Origin: Clusia tigrina
Taxonomy: Eukaryota > Arthropoda > Insecta > Diptera > Clusiidae
Direction of reading: 5' to 3'
NCBI GenBank assembly: GCA_920105625.2
Contig: OV050030.1
Coordinates: 70,035,611-70,099,610 of the forward strand
DNA: 64,000 nucleotides
This document shows, piece after piece, positions 37,406-57,022 of this stretch (within the stretch, counting starts at the first letter, position 1; each line of letters begins with the position of its first letter). The position numbers and the translations under genes were made by a program. The notes under the pieces are model-generated. The model ran no database searches and was not told the DNA's origin. It worked only from the letters and a program-made list of their open reading frames with translations.

Positions 37406-37602
37406 CGCCAGACAGTGGTTTTTGTTCGGGACTCCTCCCTAACCAGTTTGGTCAGCGGATGGTACCCATTCTCTATACAATGTGATAGACAGACATTATA
37501 CATAACTCCCGCCCCTCCTAAGAGGTTCAGAAGTAATGTCATTTGCCTACCAAGGGTCCCCCTATCCGCCACCTGGGACGCGTCCGATGGGATGTCAGGC
37601 AA
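37387..37602 (-). other. Short upstream frame in the LOA-like leader
   Basis: A 71-codon frame starting MPDIPSDASQVADRG and ending 19 bp inside ORF1 in another frame. It is kept in all five copies (70 or 71 codons), but these are recent duplicates, so conservation says little. It may simply be leader sequence; no domain recognised. Confidence 0.3.
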
Positions 37603-37726
37603 AGAAAGTTGCTTACTTCAAACGACTACAACAAATAAACTAATCGATTAATTTGGGTGAAATTTTAACAGCTGACGTTTGACAGATCGCCATTTCTAAA
37701 AAAAAAGTTGGTATTCAAATGTATAT

Positions 37727-37855
37727 CAAAATGGTTGGTATTGCCAACATATATAAGAGACATGTGTACCAACATAACAGAAAAAAAATGCGAACATCGA
37801 ACATACGTAACTCACGAAAAGATGAAAATAACGGTTATTTTTTGATCACACCTCG
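37727..37855 (-). mobile_element. Mariner end fragment in D1
   Basis: Contains the terminal repeat AACGGTTATTTTTTGATCAC then ACCTCG, followed by TA, plus about 100 bp of subterminal sequence. It is the reverse complement of the first 129 bp of the mariner at 59557. The rest of that mariner is missing. The broken side joins ATACATTTGAATACCAAC next to the LOA 5' end. Confidence 0.82.
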
Positions 37856-40060
<2,205 letters not shown>

Positions 40061-40101
40061 TGATCGGATGTTTATTTCATAATAAAGAGGAACGTATGCC
40101 G

Positions 40102-41006
40102 TTAATAATGAAAAACAACATCAGCCAAATGGCCACCACGACCACGCTTACAGAACCATATCCTTTTCTTGAAATTTTCCATAACCAAATCGCAAAGTGG
40201 CTGCCCTATGTCCTCGATAGCCTCACGAATTCTATTTTTGAGGTCTTGAATCGACGCTGCGATGTTGACGTCGACCTTATCTTTCACGTGGCCCCAAAGG
40301 AAGAAGTCGCAAGGTATTAAATCACAAGACCTCGGTTGCCAATTGTGATCACCTTTTCCAGATATAATACGGACCGGAAACTTTTCCCGTAAAAGAGCAA
40401 TGGTTTCGTTACTTGTGTGGCACGTAGCGCCGTCTTGTTGAAGATAAACGTTGTCCAGATCAATACCATCCAACTCCGACCATAAAAAATCACTAATTAT
40501 CTCTCGATAGCGCAATCCATTCACCGTAACTGTTGATCCAACCTCATTTTCGAAAAAGTAAGGTCCAAGACCCCGCCGGACCATAAACCGCACCAAACAG
40601 TCACACGTTGAGGATGGAGAGGATTCTCAACAATAACTCTTGGATTTTCCGACCCCCAGATGCGACAATTTTGCTTGTTGACGTAGCCACCGAGGTGGAA
40701 ATGGGCCTCATCAGTCAAGATGATTTTTCGATGGAATTCCGGATAATTTTCATGCATTTCAAGGACCCAATCAGCAAAGACACGACGTTGTTGATGATCG
40801 GCCGGCTTGAGTTCTTGTGTTAACTGAACTTTATAAGCCTTAAGACCCAAGTCTTTATGCAAAATATGGTATAATGACGTTTGTGGAATGCCCAATTCCA
40901 AAGAACGACGAGGAATGGACAAACCTGGGTTTTCTTCAACACTTTGGGCTACAGCACCAATATTCTCAGTTGTTCTTGAGCGACGTGCACGGGTTTTGTT
41001 CTTCAC
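40102..41006 (-). pseudogene. Mariner-superfamily transposase with DD41D spacing, frameshifted (D1)
   Basis: Two overlapping frames, 41006-40521 and 40596-40102. The first has an HTH-like part (RRSLELGIPQTSLYHILHKD) and the first catalytic Asp in ILTDEAHFHLGGYVNKQN. A one-base loss near 40560 (the frame in VLD should become GPYFFENEVG) shifts to the second frame, with the second Asp in LQQDGATCHTSNET and the third in CDLIPCDFFLWG. I count 41 residues between the second and third Asp; classic mariners have 34. The N-terminal DNA-binding part upstream of KNKTRARRSR is missing. The same frameshift is in all three copies. Confidence 0.85.
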
Positions 41007-41154
41007 ATTGTGAGGACTAAAATCTTCTGTGGGAAATTTTGTTCCACACTACAGGTGACAGAGTCGCTACGCAACTATATCCACACATACATCAATATAA
41101 AATACCCGAACCGAAGCAACTGCATTCGAAATTTAACGAAAAACTACATACGTT

Positions 41155-42175
41155 GTAACCAATCAGCGCAGCAACGGTGGGATTATACCAGTTGGAATAA
41201 TAACTAGGATTACAACAAAAGCAACCTTACGCACAGCCAACGATCTTGCAAACACAGCGACGACGAATACAAAAAAAAACATGCAGGACAAGAGAAGGTG
41301 AGCACACGAACTCAAGCGGTGGAATTTGCCGAGTACGCTCGCTCGGTAAATTTTACACTAACAACACGCAGCAACGAGAGCAAAGCACAAGAGGGACTAC
41401 GACAGCCCACCATCAACAAGTACAAAGCAGAAGGAGGAATGAGAAAGAATATGCTGGCTTGTTGAACTAAATATAATAATATTTAACAACAACAACAACA
41501 CTACAGGATTTCGGACAGCGCTGCTTACAGCCAACAATACTGCAGGCAAACCAGAAACCGCTGGAGTGAGGTGGCTGACCGACACGAGTTGAAGGTGGCC
41601 CAAAGGCAAAATGTTACAATAACAACAAGCCTGGCCACAACAACAACAAGCGAGGCGATTAGCAGAAAGCGAGGCCGCCCAACGGAAGTAAAATCACACA
41701 ACGGTGGCCCGCCAACAACAACATGCTCCAGCCGCTGTGACAAATTGGGCTATATAAGCCGTGTGGCCCAAATAGCAGTCTCTTCTTCAGGGAATAACCT
41801 CCGAGCCGACAACAGCTCACAGAACCATACGCCGTCGAGACTTAGTAGGAACATCAGGTTTCCAATCGATTTCTTACTAAGTCACGTACACAACCAGGAC
41901 ATAGCAACTCAATAAGAACACCAGGTTTCCAATCGGTTTCTTACTGGGGTACCTGTGTCACTGGACCATACATTTGCCGAGACAGAAAGACTGACAACGA
42001 GTACACAAAGGTTAAGTCTTTTATATATGAATAGGATTAAGATTAATAAGTAGTTTTGTTTGATTTTTGAATTTAAATAAACACCATAAAAATCTAACTC
42101 GCCGGAGTATTATATTTTCTGTATACGACCCCTGGAACCGCTGAGCTTACCCCAACTATAAAAGGAGTCGTTACA
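41155..42175 (+). mobile_element. LTR of an LTR retrotransposon in D1 (1,021 bp)
   Basis: Starts TGTAACCAATCAGC and ends GGAGTCGTTACA, giving the inverted TGTAAC/GTTACA tips. TATATAA is at 41751-41757, AATAAA at 42076-42081, and the primer-binding site begins one base after the end. Two direct repeats of about 30 bp (core CAGGTTTCCAATCG) lie at about 41853 and 41920. No second LTR is present in the unit, so this is the 5' LTR of a truncated element. AACAACAACAAC runs occur at about 41487. Confidence 0.8.
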
Positions 42176-42176
42176 G

Positions 42177-42194
42177 TGGCGCCCGAGCAGGGAC
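42177..42194 (+). promoter_or_regulatory. Primer-binding site, Lys-tRNA type
   Basis: TGGCGCCCGAGCAGGGAC follows the LTR by one base. It differs by one base from the 18-mer complementary to the tRNA-Lys3 3' end used by many retroelements, so a Lys tRNA primer is likely. Confidence 0.8.
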
Positions 42195-43698
42195 TCTGAG
42201 AAAAGAAAAATTATAAATCGCAAGGAAAATCAGCGTGACAGACTCTGAGGAAAAACTATATCACAAGAAAAATCAGCGCGCCAGCTTATAATACACACAC
42301 AGATTGTCTTCATCGTCACCTCAGACGTTCATATATATATTTTTATTTTTTTTTTATTTATTTTTTTTAAATCACCTTGTTTTGGTTTCTATCATTATCT
42401 GTATCTTTTTTGCATTCTTTTCTTATTATATAATTTTTAACTTTGTGTTTCTTTGTGTAGTTTTCTCTCTCTTTTTTTCTGTTCTGTTATTTTATTTTCT
42501 ATTTTATTCTATTTAGTTTTTATTCCTCCTTTTTTGTATTTTGGTCCTTAATTGACTCTTTTCTCATTGGCATACAAACAAAATTTTAAAGGATATTAAC
42601 AATAACATAATTGCATTATATATATAAAAAGGTCTAACATTACACTCAGACCTCCGCTACCTGTTGGTCCGGGTGACGGCCGCCGTTGTCGGAGTGAAGT
42701 CCCTCGATGAACTCTGCATTCCACTCCCTTCTTTCTGGACCGGTACGTATGATATTCTAGGCTGGCGATTTGGATAACCATTAAAACTTCGATTGTTGTG
42801 GCTTCCCTCTTTTGATTTATATAACGTGCCCCAACGGACGTAGGTGGTACTGCCTCTGCTTATAGTATTCAGCTTGTAAAATGCATTTGAAATACATGGG
42901 AGATTACAATACTCTTCCGTTATTTACTTTGCAGCAATGCGTTTTATGGTGGAAGTGTTTCTCTTGAGCTTCCTCATAATGGAATTTGATTTCGTTGACC
43001 TCGATATGTAGACTATCGGTATATCTCTGAGATACACGTTTAATGACGCATTTTGCGTACTCCGATCAGATACCCGTCTCTGTGTCTTCTTCTAGTAAAT
43101 AAATTTCATATGCAGATAATATTTCATATTTTCATCCTTTATATTGGACTTTAATGAAGCAATTGACTTCCGTGAGCCAAATTTCATCTGCTTTTTATAT
43201 TTGGTAGTGGTTTCAGTCACCCTCCTTAAGCTTTTGCCCATCTTCAACTTATTAAAATCGATTCTGTTGAGGTTGTGATACACTAGATGGAAATTGTAAC
43301 GTAGAAGTGTCCAATGCAAAATATGACTCCGCAAGGAAACTTATTTATTTTTCGTTGCTTGTCAATAATTTCATCCATAACGTGTTCAAATTCTGCGGCC
43401 ATATGCTGTTTCGAAAAATATTCCATCAGTCGCTATTCATCCCTAATCCATCGAATAATACGTTGGACCCTTAGTCCACATCGTCTTCGGATATACGCTG
43501 TTCTTGGAACTTCGTGCTTCGATTCACATCATCAGAGCTGAAAACTTATAATAATTTTCTTAATTTTCTTAATTTTCTAGATAACATTTTAGTTTGAAAT
43601 TTTTATATATTTAAGTTTAGTCGAACATTTCATAAGTTAATTTAATAAATAAATTTCAAAATTATATAATAATTAAATATATAAATAATTTATTATTA
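42195..43698. other. Leader and degenerate sequence after the LTR in D1
   Basis: 42195-42300 is retroelement leader with a doubled GACTCTGAG/AAAATCAGCG motif. 42330-42560 is a T-rich stretch. No gag or pol is recognisable on the plus strand. On the minus strand, 42600-43550 has short frames, including an Asn/Arg/Gly-rich piece (NNRSFNGYPNRQPRISYVPV) that could be the end of a gag of another element. That reading is weak. Confidence 0.45.
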
Positions 43699-43703
43699 AT
43701 ATA

Positions 43704-43773
<70 letters not shown>
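43699..43773. repeat. TA microsatellite at the D1/D2 junction
   Basis: About 75 bp of TA ending directly at GCTGATGGTCAGG, an internal position of LOA-like ORF1. The join is the unit breakpoint. Confidence 0.93.
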
Positions 43774-43774
<1 letters not shown>

Positions 43775-44533
43775 CTGATGGTCAGGCCCCAGCTTCCCAA
43801 TCACCGCCATTGGTTGCGGGCCGTTAGCCTTCTCGCTGTACGATGGCTTGGCTGCACCTTTGGAAGTGCTTGGGCGAAAGTCTAGCTCACCACCCGCCAC
43901 TGGCAAAGATTTCGCCGGGCAGATGGTTTTGCTGGATACGAGGGGTTGGGCAAGCTGCAGCTTATTGGCAACATTCTTCACCGAGGTTTCGCTCGTACCC
44001 TTTGGGGTCGTGGCGCCACCAGCAGGAACAGCTGCAGGGCAGGTGGGAATGCTGTTTTCAGCAACAATCTTCCGCCGCTTACCTCGCGAGCGAGCTTTCG
44101 GAGCGGTCAATCCCTACGCAGGCTCGGTGGCTTCCGTGGGTGCCACTTCCGCCGACCTGGGCCTTTTGGAGGGAGTCAACACAGAAGGGCCGGCAGAGCC
44201 ACGTGAGGATTTCTCCTGCACGAGCCTATCAAGCCGCTTCTTTCTCTGTCTCCTCGCTTGAGTTCGCGTTGCCCTAGAACCATTGGTCGGTCGTTCCGCC
44301 ACTGTGGTGACTTCCCGACGCAGGCCCTTTGGATCCAGGGTACGTTCCTCCGTCTCTGCAGAAGAAGAGATTGCGGTAACAATCCCCATCTCCTCCAGGA
44401 TGCGCTCTCGCTGATAAAGGCGAGAGACTTTAGCGATGGTTGGGACCTCCAGAATCCGTGCCCCTGCCGCCGAAGCAGGTGGATTTCCACATGCCTGGGT
44501 TCCACCTGGAGTAATTAACCTATTGTTGTCCAT
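43774..44533 (-). pseudogene. LOA-like ORF1 5' fragment, D2
   Basis: The first part of ORF1 (ATG at 44533, amber TAG at 44114-44116) continues in frame to the unit breakpoint at 43774 and then runs into TA repeat. ORF1 lacks its C-terminal block and ORF2 entirely. It carries the 18 bp deletion near 43977. Confidence 0.82.
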
Positions 44534-44852
44534 CGCCAGACAGTGGTTTTTGTTCGGGCCTCCTCCCTAGCCAATTTGGTCCGCGGATGGTACCCATTCT
44601 CTATACAATGTGATAGACAGACAGCCATAACTCCCGCCCCTCCTAAGAGGTTCAGAAGTAATGTCATTTGCCTACCAAGGGTCCCCCTATCCGCCACCTG
44701 GGACGCGTCCGATGGGATGTCAGGCAAAGAAAGTTGCTTACTTCAAACGACTACAACAAATAAACTAATCGATTAATTTGGGTGAAATTTTAACAGCTGA
44801 CGTTTGACAGATCGCAATTTCTTAAAAAAAAAGTTGGTATTCAAATGTATAT

Positions 44853-44981
44853 CAAAATGGTTGGTATTGCCAACATATATAAGAGACATGTGTACCAACA
44901 TAACAGACAAAAAATGCGAACATCGAACATACGTAACTCACGAAAAGATGAAAATAACGGTTATTTTTTGATCACACCTCG
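44853..44981 (-). mobile_element. Mariner end fragment, D2
   Basis: Same 129 bp mariner tip as in D1, with its terminal repeat ending at 44981 beside TA. Confidence 0.8.
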
Positions 44982-47290
<2,309 letters not shown>

Positions 47291-47333
47291 AATGATCGGA
47301 TGTTTATTTCATAATAAAGAGGAACGTATGCCG

Positions 47334-48238
47334 TTAATAATGAAAAACAACATCAGCCAAATGGCCACCACGACCACGCTTACAGAACCATATCCTTTTC
47401 TTGAAATTTTCCATAACCAAATCGCAAAGTGGCTGCCCTATGTCCTCGATAGCCTCACGAATTCTATTTTTGAGGTCTTGAATCGACGCTGCGATGTTGA
47501 CGTCGACCTTATCTTTCACGTGGCCCCAAAGGAAGAAGTCGCAAGGTATTAAATCACAAGACCTCGGTTGCCAATTGTGATCACCTTTTCCAGATATAAT
47601 ACGGACCGGAAACTTTTCCCGTAAAAGAGCAATGGTTTCGTTACTTGTGTGGCACGTAGCGCCGTCTTGTTGAAGGTAAACGTTGTCCAGATCAATACCA
47701 TCCAACTCCGACCATAAAAAATCACTAATTATCTCTCGATAGCGCAATCCATTCACCGTAACTGTTGATCCAACCTCATTTTCGAAAAAGTAAGATCCAA
47801 GACCCCGCCGGACCATAAACCGCACCAAACAGTTACACGTTGAGGATGGAGAGGATTCTCAACAATAACTCTTGGATTTTCCGAGCCCCAGATGCGACAA
47901 TTTTGCTTGTTGACGTAGCCACCGAGGTGGAAATGGGCCTCATCAGTCAAGATGATTTTTCGATGGAATTCCGGATAATTTTCATGCATTTCAAGGACCC
48001 AATCAGCAAAGACACGACGTTGTTGATGATCGGCCGGCTTGAGTTCTTGTGTTAACTGAACTTTATAAGCCTTAAGACCCAAGTCTTTATGCAAAATATG
48101 GTATAATGACGTTTGTGGAATGCCCAATTCCAAAGAACGACGAGGAATGGACAAACCTGGGTTTTCTTCAACACTTTGGGCTACAGCACCAATATTCTCA
48201 GTTGTTCTTGAGCGACGTGCACGGGTTTTGTTCTTCAC
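47334..48238 (-). pseudogene. DD41D transposase, frameshifted, D2
   Basis: As in D1, with the same frameshift near 47792 and GLGSYFF instead of GLGPYFF after it. An 8 bp tandem duplication (GCTTCTGT at about 48262) upstream joins the first frame to 25 or so extra N-terminal codons up to 48328. Those residues do not look like transposase. Confidence 0.83.
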
Positions 48239-48393
48239 ATTGTGAGGACTAAAATCTTCTGTGCTTCTGTGGGAAATTTTGTTCCACACTACAGGTGACA
48301 GAGTCGCTACGCAACTATATCCACACATACATCAATATAAAATACCCGAACCGAAGCAACTGCATTCGAAATTTAACGAAAAACTACATACGT

Positions 48394-49414
48394 TGTAACC
48401 AATCAGCGCAGCAACGGTGGGATTATACCAGTTGGAATAATAACTAGGATTACAACAAAAGCAACCTTACGCACAGCCAACGATCTTGCAAACACAGCGA
48501 CGACGAATACAAAAAAAACATGCAGGACAAGAGAAGGTGAGCACACGAACTCAAGCGGTGGAATTTGCCGAGTACGCTCGCTCGGTAAATTTTACACTAA
48601 CAACACGCAGCAACGAGAGCAAAGCACAAGAGGGACTACGACAGCCCACCATCAACAAGTACAAAGCAGAAGGAGGAATGAGAAAGAATATGCTGGCTTG
48701 TTGAACTAAATATAATAATATTTAACAACAACAACAACACTACAGGATTTCGGACAGCGCTGCTTACAGCCAACAATACTGCAGGCAAACCAGAAACCGC
48801 TGGAGTGAGGTGGCTGACCGACACGAGTTGAAGGTGGCCCAAAGGCAAAATGTTACAATAACAACAAGCCTGGCCACAACAACAACAAGCGAGGCGATTA
48901 GCAGAAAGCGAGGCCGCCCAACGGAAGTAAAATCACACAACGGTGGCCCGCCAACAACAACATGCTCCAGCCGCTGTGACAAATTGGGCTATATACGCCG
49001 TGTGGCCCAAATAGCAGTCTCTTCTTCAGGGAATAACCTCCGAGCCGACAACAGCCCACAGAACCATACGCCGTCGAGACTTAGTAGGAACATCAGGTTT
49101 CCAATCGATTTCTTACTAAGTCACGTACACAACCAGGACATAGCAACTCAATAAGAACACCAGGTTTCCAATCGGTTTCTTACTGGGGTACCTGTGTCAC
49201 TGGACCATACATTTGCCGAGACAGAAAGACTGACAACGAGTACACAAAGGTTAAGTCTTTTATATATGAATAGGATTAAGATTAATAAGTAGTTTTGTTT
49301 GATTTTTGAATTTAAATAAACACCATAAAAATCTAACTTGCCGGAGTATTATATTTTCTGTATACGACCCCTGGAACCGCTGAGCTTACCCCAACTATAA
49401 AAGGAGTCGTTACA
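48394..49414 (+). mobile_element. LTR retrotransposon LTR, D2
   Basis: Second copy of the 1,021 bp LTR with the same tips and signals. TATATAA of D1 is changed to TATATAC at about 48990, which may weaken the TATA box. Confidence 0.8.
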
Positions 49415-49415
49415 G

Positions 49416-49433
49416 TGGCGCCCGAGCAGGGAC
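49416..49433 (+). promoter_or_regulatory. Primer-binding site, D2
   Basis: Same 18-mer as in D1, one base after the LTR. Confidence 0.78.
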
Positions 49434-50942
49434 TCTGAGAAAAGAAAAATTATAAATCGCAAGGAAAATCAGCGTGACAGACTCTGAGGAAAAACTATAT
49501 CACAAGAAAAATCAGCGCGCCAGCTTATAATACACACACAGATTGTCTTCATCGTCACCTCAGACGTTCATATATATATTTTTATTTTTTTTTTATTTAT
49601 TTTTTTTAAATCACCTTGTTTTGGTTTCTATCATTATCTGTATCTTTTTTGCATTCTTTTCTTATTATATAATTTTTAACTTTGTGTTTCTTTGTGTAGT
49701 TTTCTCTCTCTTTTTTTCTGTTCTGTTATTTTATTTTCTATTTTATTCTATTTAGTTTTTATTCCTCCTTTTTTGTATTTTGGTCCTTAATTGACTCTTT
49801 TCTCATTGGCATACAAACAAAATTTTAAAGGATATTAACAATAACATAATTGCATTATATATATAAAAAGGTCTAACATTACACTCAGACCTCCGCTACC
49901 TGTTGGTCCGGGTGACGGCCGCCGTTGTCGGAGTGAAGTCCCTCGATGAACTCTGCATTCCACTCCCTTCTTTCTGGACCGGTACGTATGATATTCTAGG
50001 CTGGCGATTTGGATAACCATTAAAACTTCGATTGTTGTGGCTTCCCTCTTTTGATTTATATAACGTGCCCCAACGGACGTAGGTGGTACTGCCTCTGCTT
50101 ATAGTATTCAGCTTGTAAAATGCATTTGAAATACATGGGAGATTACAATACTCTTCCGTTATTTACTTTGCAGCAATGCGTTTTATGGTGGAAGTGTTTC
50201 TCTTGAGCTTCCTCATAATGGAATTTGATTTCGTTGACCTCGATATGTAGACTATCGGTATATCTCTGAGATACACGTTTAATGACGCATTTTGCGTACT
50301 CCGATCAGATACCCGTCTCTGTGTCTTCTTCTAGTAAATAAATTTCATATGCAGATAATATTTCATATTTTCATCCTTTATATTGGACTTTAATGAAGCA
50401 ATTGACTTCCGTGAGCCAAATTTCATCTGCTTTTTATATTTGGTAGTGGTTTCAGTCACCCTCCTTAAGCTTTTGCCCATCTTCAACTTATTAAAATCGA
50501 TTCTGTTGAGGTTGTGATACACTAGATGGAAATTGTAACGTAGAAGTGTCCAATGCAAAATATGACTCCGCAAGGAAACTTATTTATTTTTCGTTGCTTG
50601 TCAATAATTTCATCCATAACGTGTTCAAATTCTGCGGCCATATGCTGTTTCGAAAAATATTCCATCAGTCGCTATTCATCCCTAATCCATCGAATAATAC
50701 GTTGGACCCTTAGTCCACATCGTCTTCGGATATACGCTGTTCTTGGAACTTCGTGCTTCGATTCACATCATCAGAGCTGAAAACTTATAATAATTTTCTT
50801 AATTTTCTTAATTTTCTAGATAACATTTTAGTTTGAAATTTTTATATATTTAAGTTTAGTCGAACATTTCATAAGTTAATTTAATAAATAAATTTCAAAA
50901 TTATATAATAATTAAATATATAAATAATTTATTATTAATATA

Positions 50943-50945
<3 letters not shown>
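49434..50945. other. Leader and degenerate sequence, D2
   Basis: Copy of 42195-43698. No gene recognised on either strand. Confidence 0.45.

Positions 50946-51030
<85 letters not shown>
50946..51030. repeat. TA microsatellite at the D2/D3 junction
   Basis: About 85 bp of TA ending at GCTGATGGTCAGG, the same breakpoint as D1/D2. Confidence 0.93.
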
Positions 51031-54326
<3,296 letters not shown>

Positions 54327-55835
54327 TATATTAATAATAAATTATTTATATATTTAATTATTATATAATTTTGAAATTTATTTATTAAATTAACTTATGA
54401 AATGTTCGACTAAACTTAAATATATAAAAATTTCAAACTAAAATGTTATCTAGAAAATTAAGAAAATTAAGAAAATTATTATAAGTTTTCAGCTCTGATG
54501 ATGTGAATCGAAGCACGAAGTTCCAAGAACAGCGTATATCCGAAGACGATGTGGACTAAGGGTCCAACGTATTATTCGATGGATTAGGGATGAATAGCGA
54601 CTGATGGAATATTTTTCGAAACAGCATATGGCCGCAGAATTTGAACACGTTATGGATGAAATTATTGACAAGCAACGAAAAATAAATAAGTTTCCTTGCG
54701 GAGTCATATTTTGCATTGGACACTTCTACGTTACAATTTCCATCTAGTGTATCACAACCTCAACAGAATCGATTTTAATAAGTTGAAGATGGGCAAAAGC
54801 TTAAGGAGGGTGACTGAAACCACTACCAAATATAAAAAGCAGATGAAATTTGGCTCACGGAAGTCAATTGCTTCATTAAAGTCCAATATAAAGGATGAAA
54901 ATATGAAATATTATCTGCATATGAAATTTATTTACTAGAAGAAGACACAGAGACGGGTATCTGATCGGAGTACGCAAAATGCGTCATTAAACGTGTATCT
55001 CAGAGATATACCGATAGTCTACATATCGAGGTCAACGAAATCAAATTCCATTATGAGGAAGCTCAAGAGAAACACTTCCACCATAAAACGCATTGCTGCA
55101 AAGTAAATAACGGAAGAGTATTGTAATCTCCCATGTATTTCAAATGCATTTTACAAGCTGAATACTATAAGCAGAGGCAGTACCACCTACGTCCGTTGGG
55201 GCACGTTATATAAATCAAAAGAGGGAAGCCACAACAATCGAAGTTTTAATGGTTATCCAAATCGCCAGCCTAGAATATCATACGTACCGGTCCAGAAAGA
55301 AGGGAGTGGAATGCAGAGTTCATCGAGGGACTTCACTCCGACAACGGCGGCCGTCACCCGGACCAACAGGTAGCGGAGGTCTGAGTGTAATGTTAGACCT
55401 TTTTATATATATAATGCAATTATGTTATTGTTAATATCCTTTAAAATTTTGTTTGTATGCCAATGAGAAAAGAGTCAATTAAGGACCAAAATACAAAAAA
55501 GGAGGAATAAAAACTAAATAGAATAAAATAGAAAATAAAATAACAGAACAGAAAAAAAGAGAGAGAAAACTACACAAAGAAACACAAAGTTAAAAATTAT
55601 ATAATAAGAAAAGAATGCAAAAAAGATACAGATAATGATAGAAACCAAAACAAGGTGATTTAAAAAAAATAAATTAAAAAAAAATAAAAATATATATATG
55701 AACGTCTGAGGTGACGATGAAGACAATCTGTGTGTGTATTATAAGCTGGCGCGCTGATTTTTCTTGTGATATAGTTTTTCCTCAGAGTCTGTCACGCTGA
55801 TTTTCCTTGCGATTTATAATTTTTCTTTTCTCAGA

Positions 55836-55853
55836 GTCCCTGCTCGGGCGCCA
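55836..55853 (-). promoter_or_regulatory. Primer-binding site, D'
   Basis: Reverse complement of the Lys-type site, one base from the LTR edge at 55855. Confidence 0.78.
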
Positions 55854-55854
55854 C

Positions 55855-56875
55855 TGTAACGACTCCTTTTATAGTTGGGGTAAGCTCAGCGGTTCCAGGG
55901 GTCGTATACAGAAAATATAATACTCCGGCGTGTTAGATTTTTATGGTGTTTATTTAAATTCAAAAATCAAACAAAACTACTTATTAATCTTAATCCTATT
56001 CATATATAAAAGACTTAACCTTTGTGTACTCGTTGTCAGTCTTTCTGTCTCGGCAAATGTATGGTCCAGTGACACAGGTACCCCAGTAAGAAACCGATTG
56101 GAAACCTGGTGTTCTTATTGAGTTGCTATGTCCTGGTTGTGTACGTGACTTAGTAAGAAATCGATTGGAAACCTGATGTTCCTACTAAGTCTCGACGGCG
56201 TATGGTTCTGTGAGCTGTTGTCGGCTCGGAGGTTATTCCCTGAAGAAGAGACTGCTATTTGGGCCACACGGCTTATATAGCCCAATTTGTCACAGCGGCT
56301 GGAGCATGTTGTTGTTGGCGGGCCACCGTTGTGTGATTTTACTTCCGTTGGGCGGCCTCGCTCTCTGCTAATCGCCTCGCTTGTTGTTGTTGTGGCCAGG
56401 CTTGTTGTTATTGTAACATTTTGCCTTTGGGCCACCTTCAACTCGTGTCGGTCAGCCACCTCACTCCAGCGGTTTCTGGTTTGCCTGCAGTATTGTTGGC
56501 TGTAAGCAGCGCTGTCCGAAATCCTGTAGTGTTGTTGTTGTTGTTAAATATTATTATATTTAGTTCAACAAGCCAGCATATTCTTTCTCATTCCTCCTTC
56601 TGCTTTGTACTTGTTGATGGTGGGCTGTCGTAGTCCCTCTTGTGCTTTGCTCTCGTTGCTGCGTGTTGTTAGTGTAAAATTTACCGAGCGAGCGTACTCG
56701 GCAAATTCCACCGCTTGAGTTCGTGTGCTCACCTTCTCTTGTCCTGCATGTTTTTTTTGTATTCGTCGTCGCTGTGTTTGCAAGATCGTTGGCTGTGCGT
56801 AAGGTTGCTTTTGTTGTAATCCTAGTTATTATTCCAACTGGTATAATCCCACCGTTGCTGCGCTGATTGGTTACA
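55855..56875 (-). mobile_element. LTR retrotransposon LTR, inverted copy in D'
   Basis: Third copy of the 1,021 bp LTR, minus orientation, with TATATAA retained near 56275. Its promoter points toward the palindrome centre, opposite to the D1 and D2 LTRs. Confidence 0.8.
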
Positions 56876-57022
56876 ACGTATGTAGTTTTTCGTTAAATTT
56901 CGAATGCAGTTGCTTCGGTTCGGGTATTTTATATTGATGTATGTGTGGATATAGTTGCGTAGCGACTCTGTCACCTGTAGTGTGGAACAAAATTTCCCAC
57001 AGAAGATTTTAGTCCTCACAAT

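Larger units (their letters stand above)
32853..37697 (-). mobile_element. LOA/R1-like non-LTR retrotransposon, left copy, nearly full length
   Basis: About 4.85 kb on the minus strand with a poly(A) tail at 32853-32875. In order: 5' leader with a short upstream frame, ORF1 (36440-37405), and ORF2 with endonuclease, RT, RNase H and a C-terminal Cys/His motif. ORF1 and ORF2 overlap by ATGA. The QINLQHSKAA endonuclease start and an RNase H domain suit the LOA clade better than R1; I hold that assignment loosely. Many lesions are shared with the right copy (60598-64000), which shows both descend from one dead insertion by duplication. Confidence 0.86.

Noticed and set aside
42304..42516. Phe/Leu-rich frame as a membrane protein
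   Set aside because: It is a translation of a T-rich stretch; no start context or homologous signal, and it is part of decayed retroelement leader.
43673..44110. ORF1-TA fusion proteins at the unit junctions
   Set aside because: The frame merely runs from truncated ORF1 into the microsatellite; an accident of the junction.
43843..44277. Plus-strand frames opposite LOA ORF1 (also 36702-37133, 51100-51534, 61167-61598)
   Set aside because: Antisense shadows of a GC-rich coding frame, with low-complexity composition and no recognised domain.
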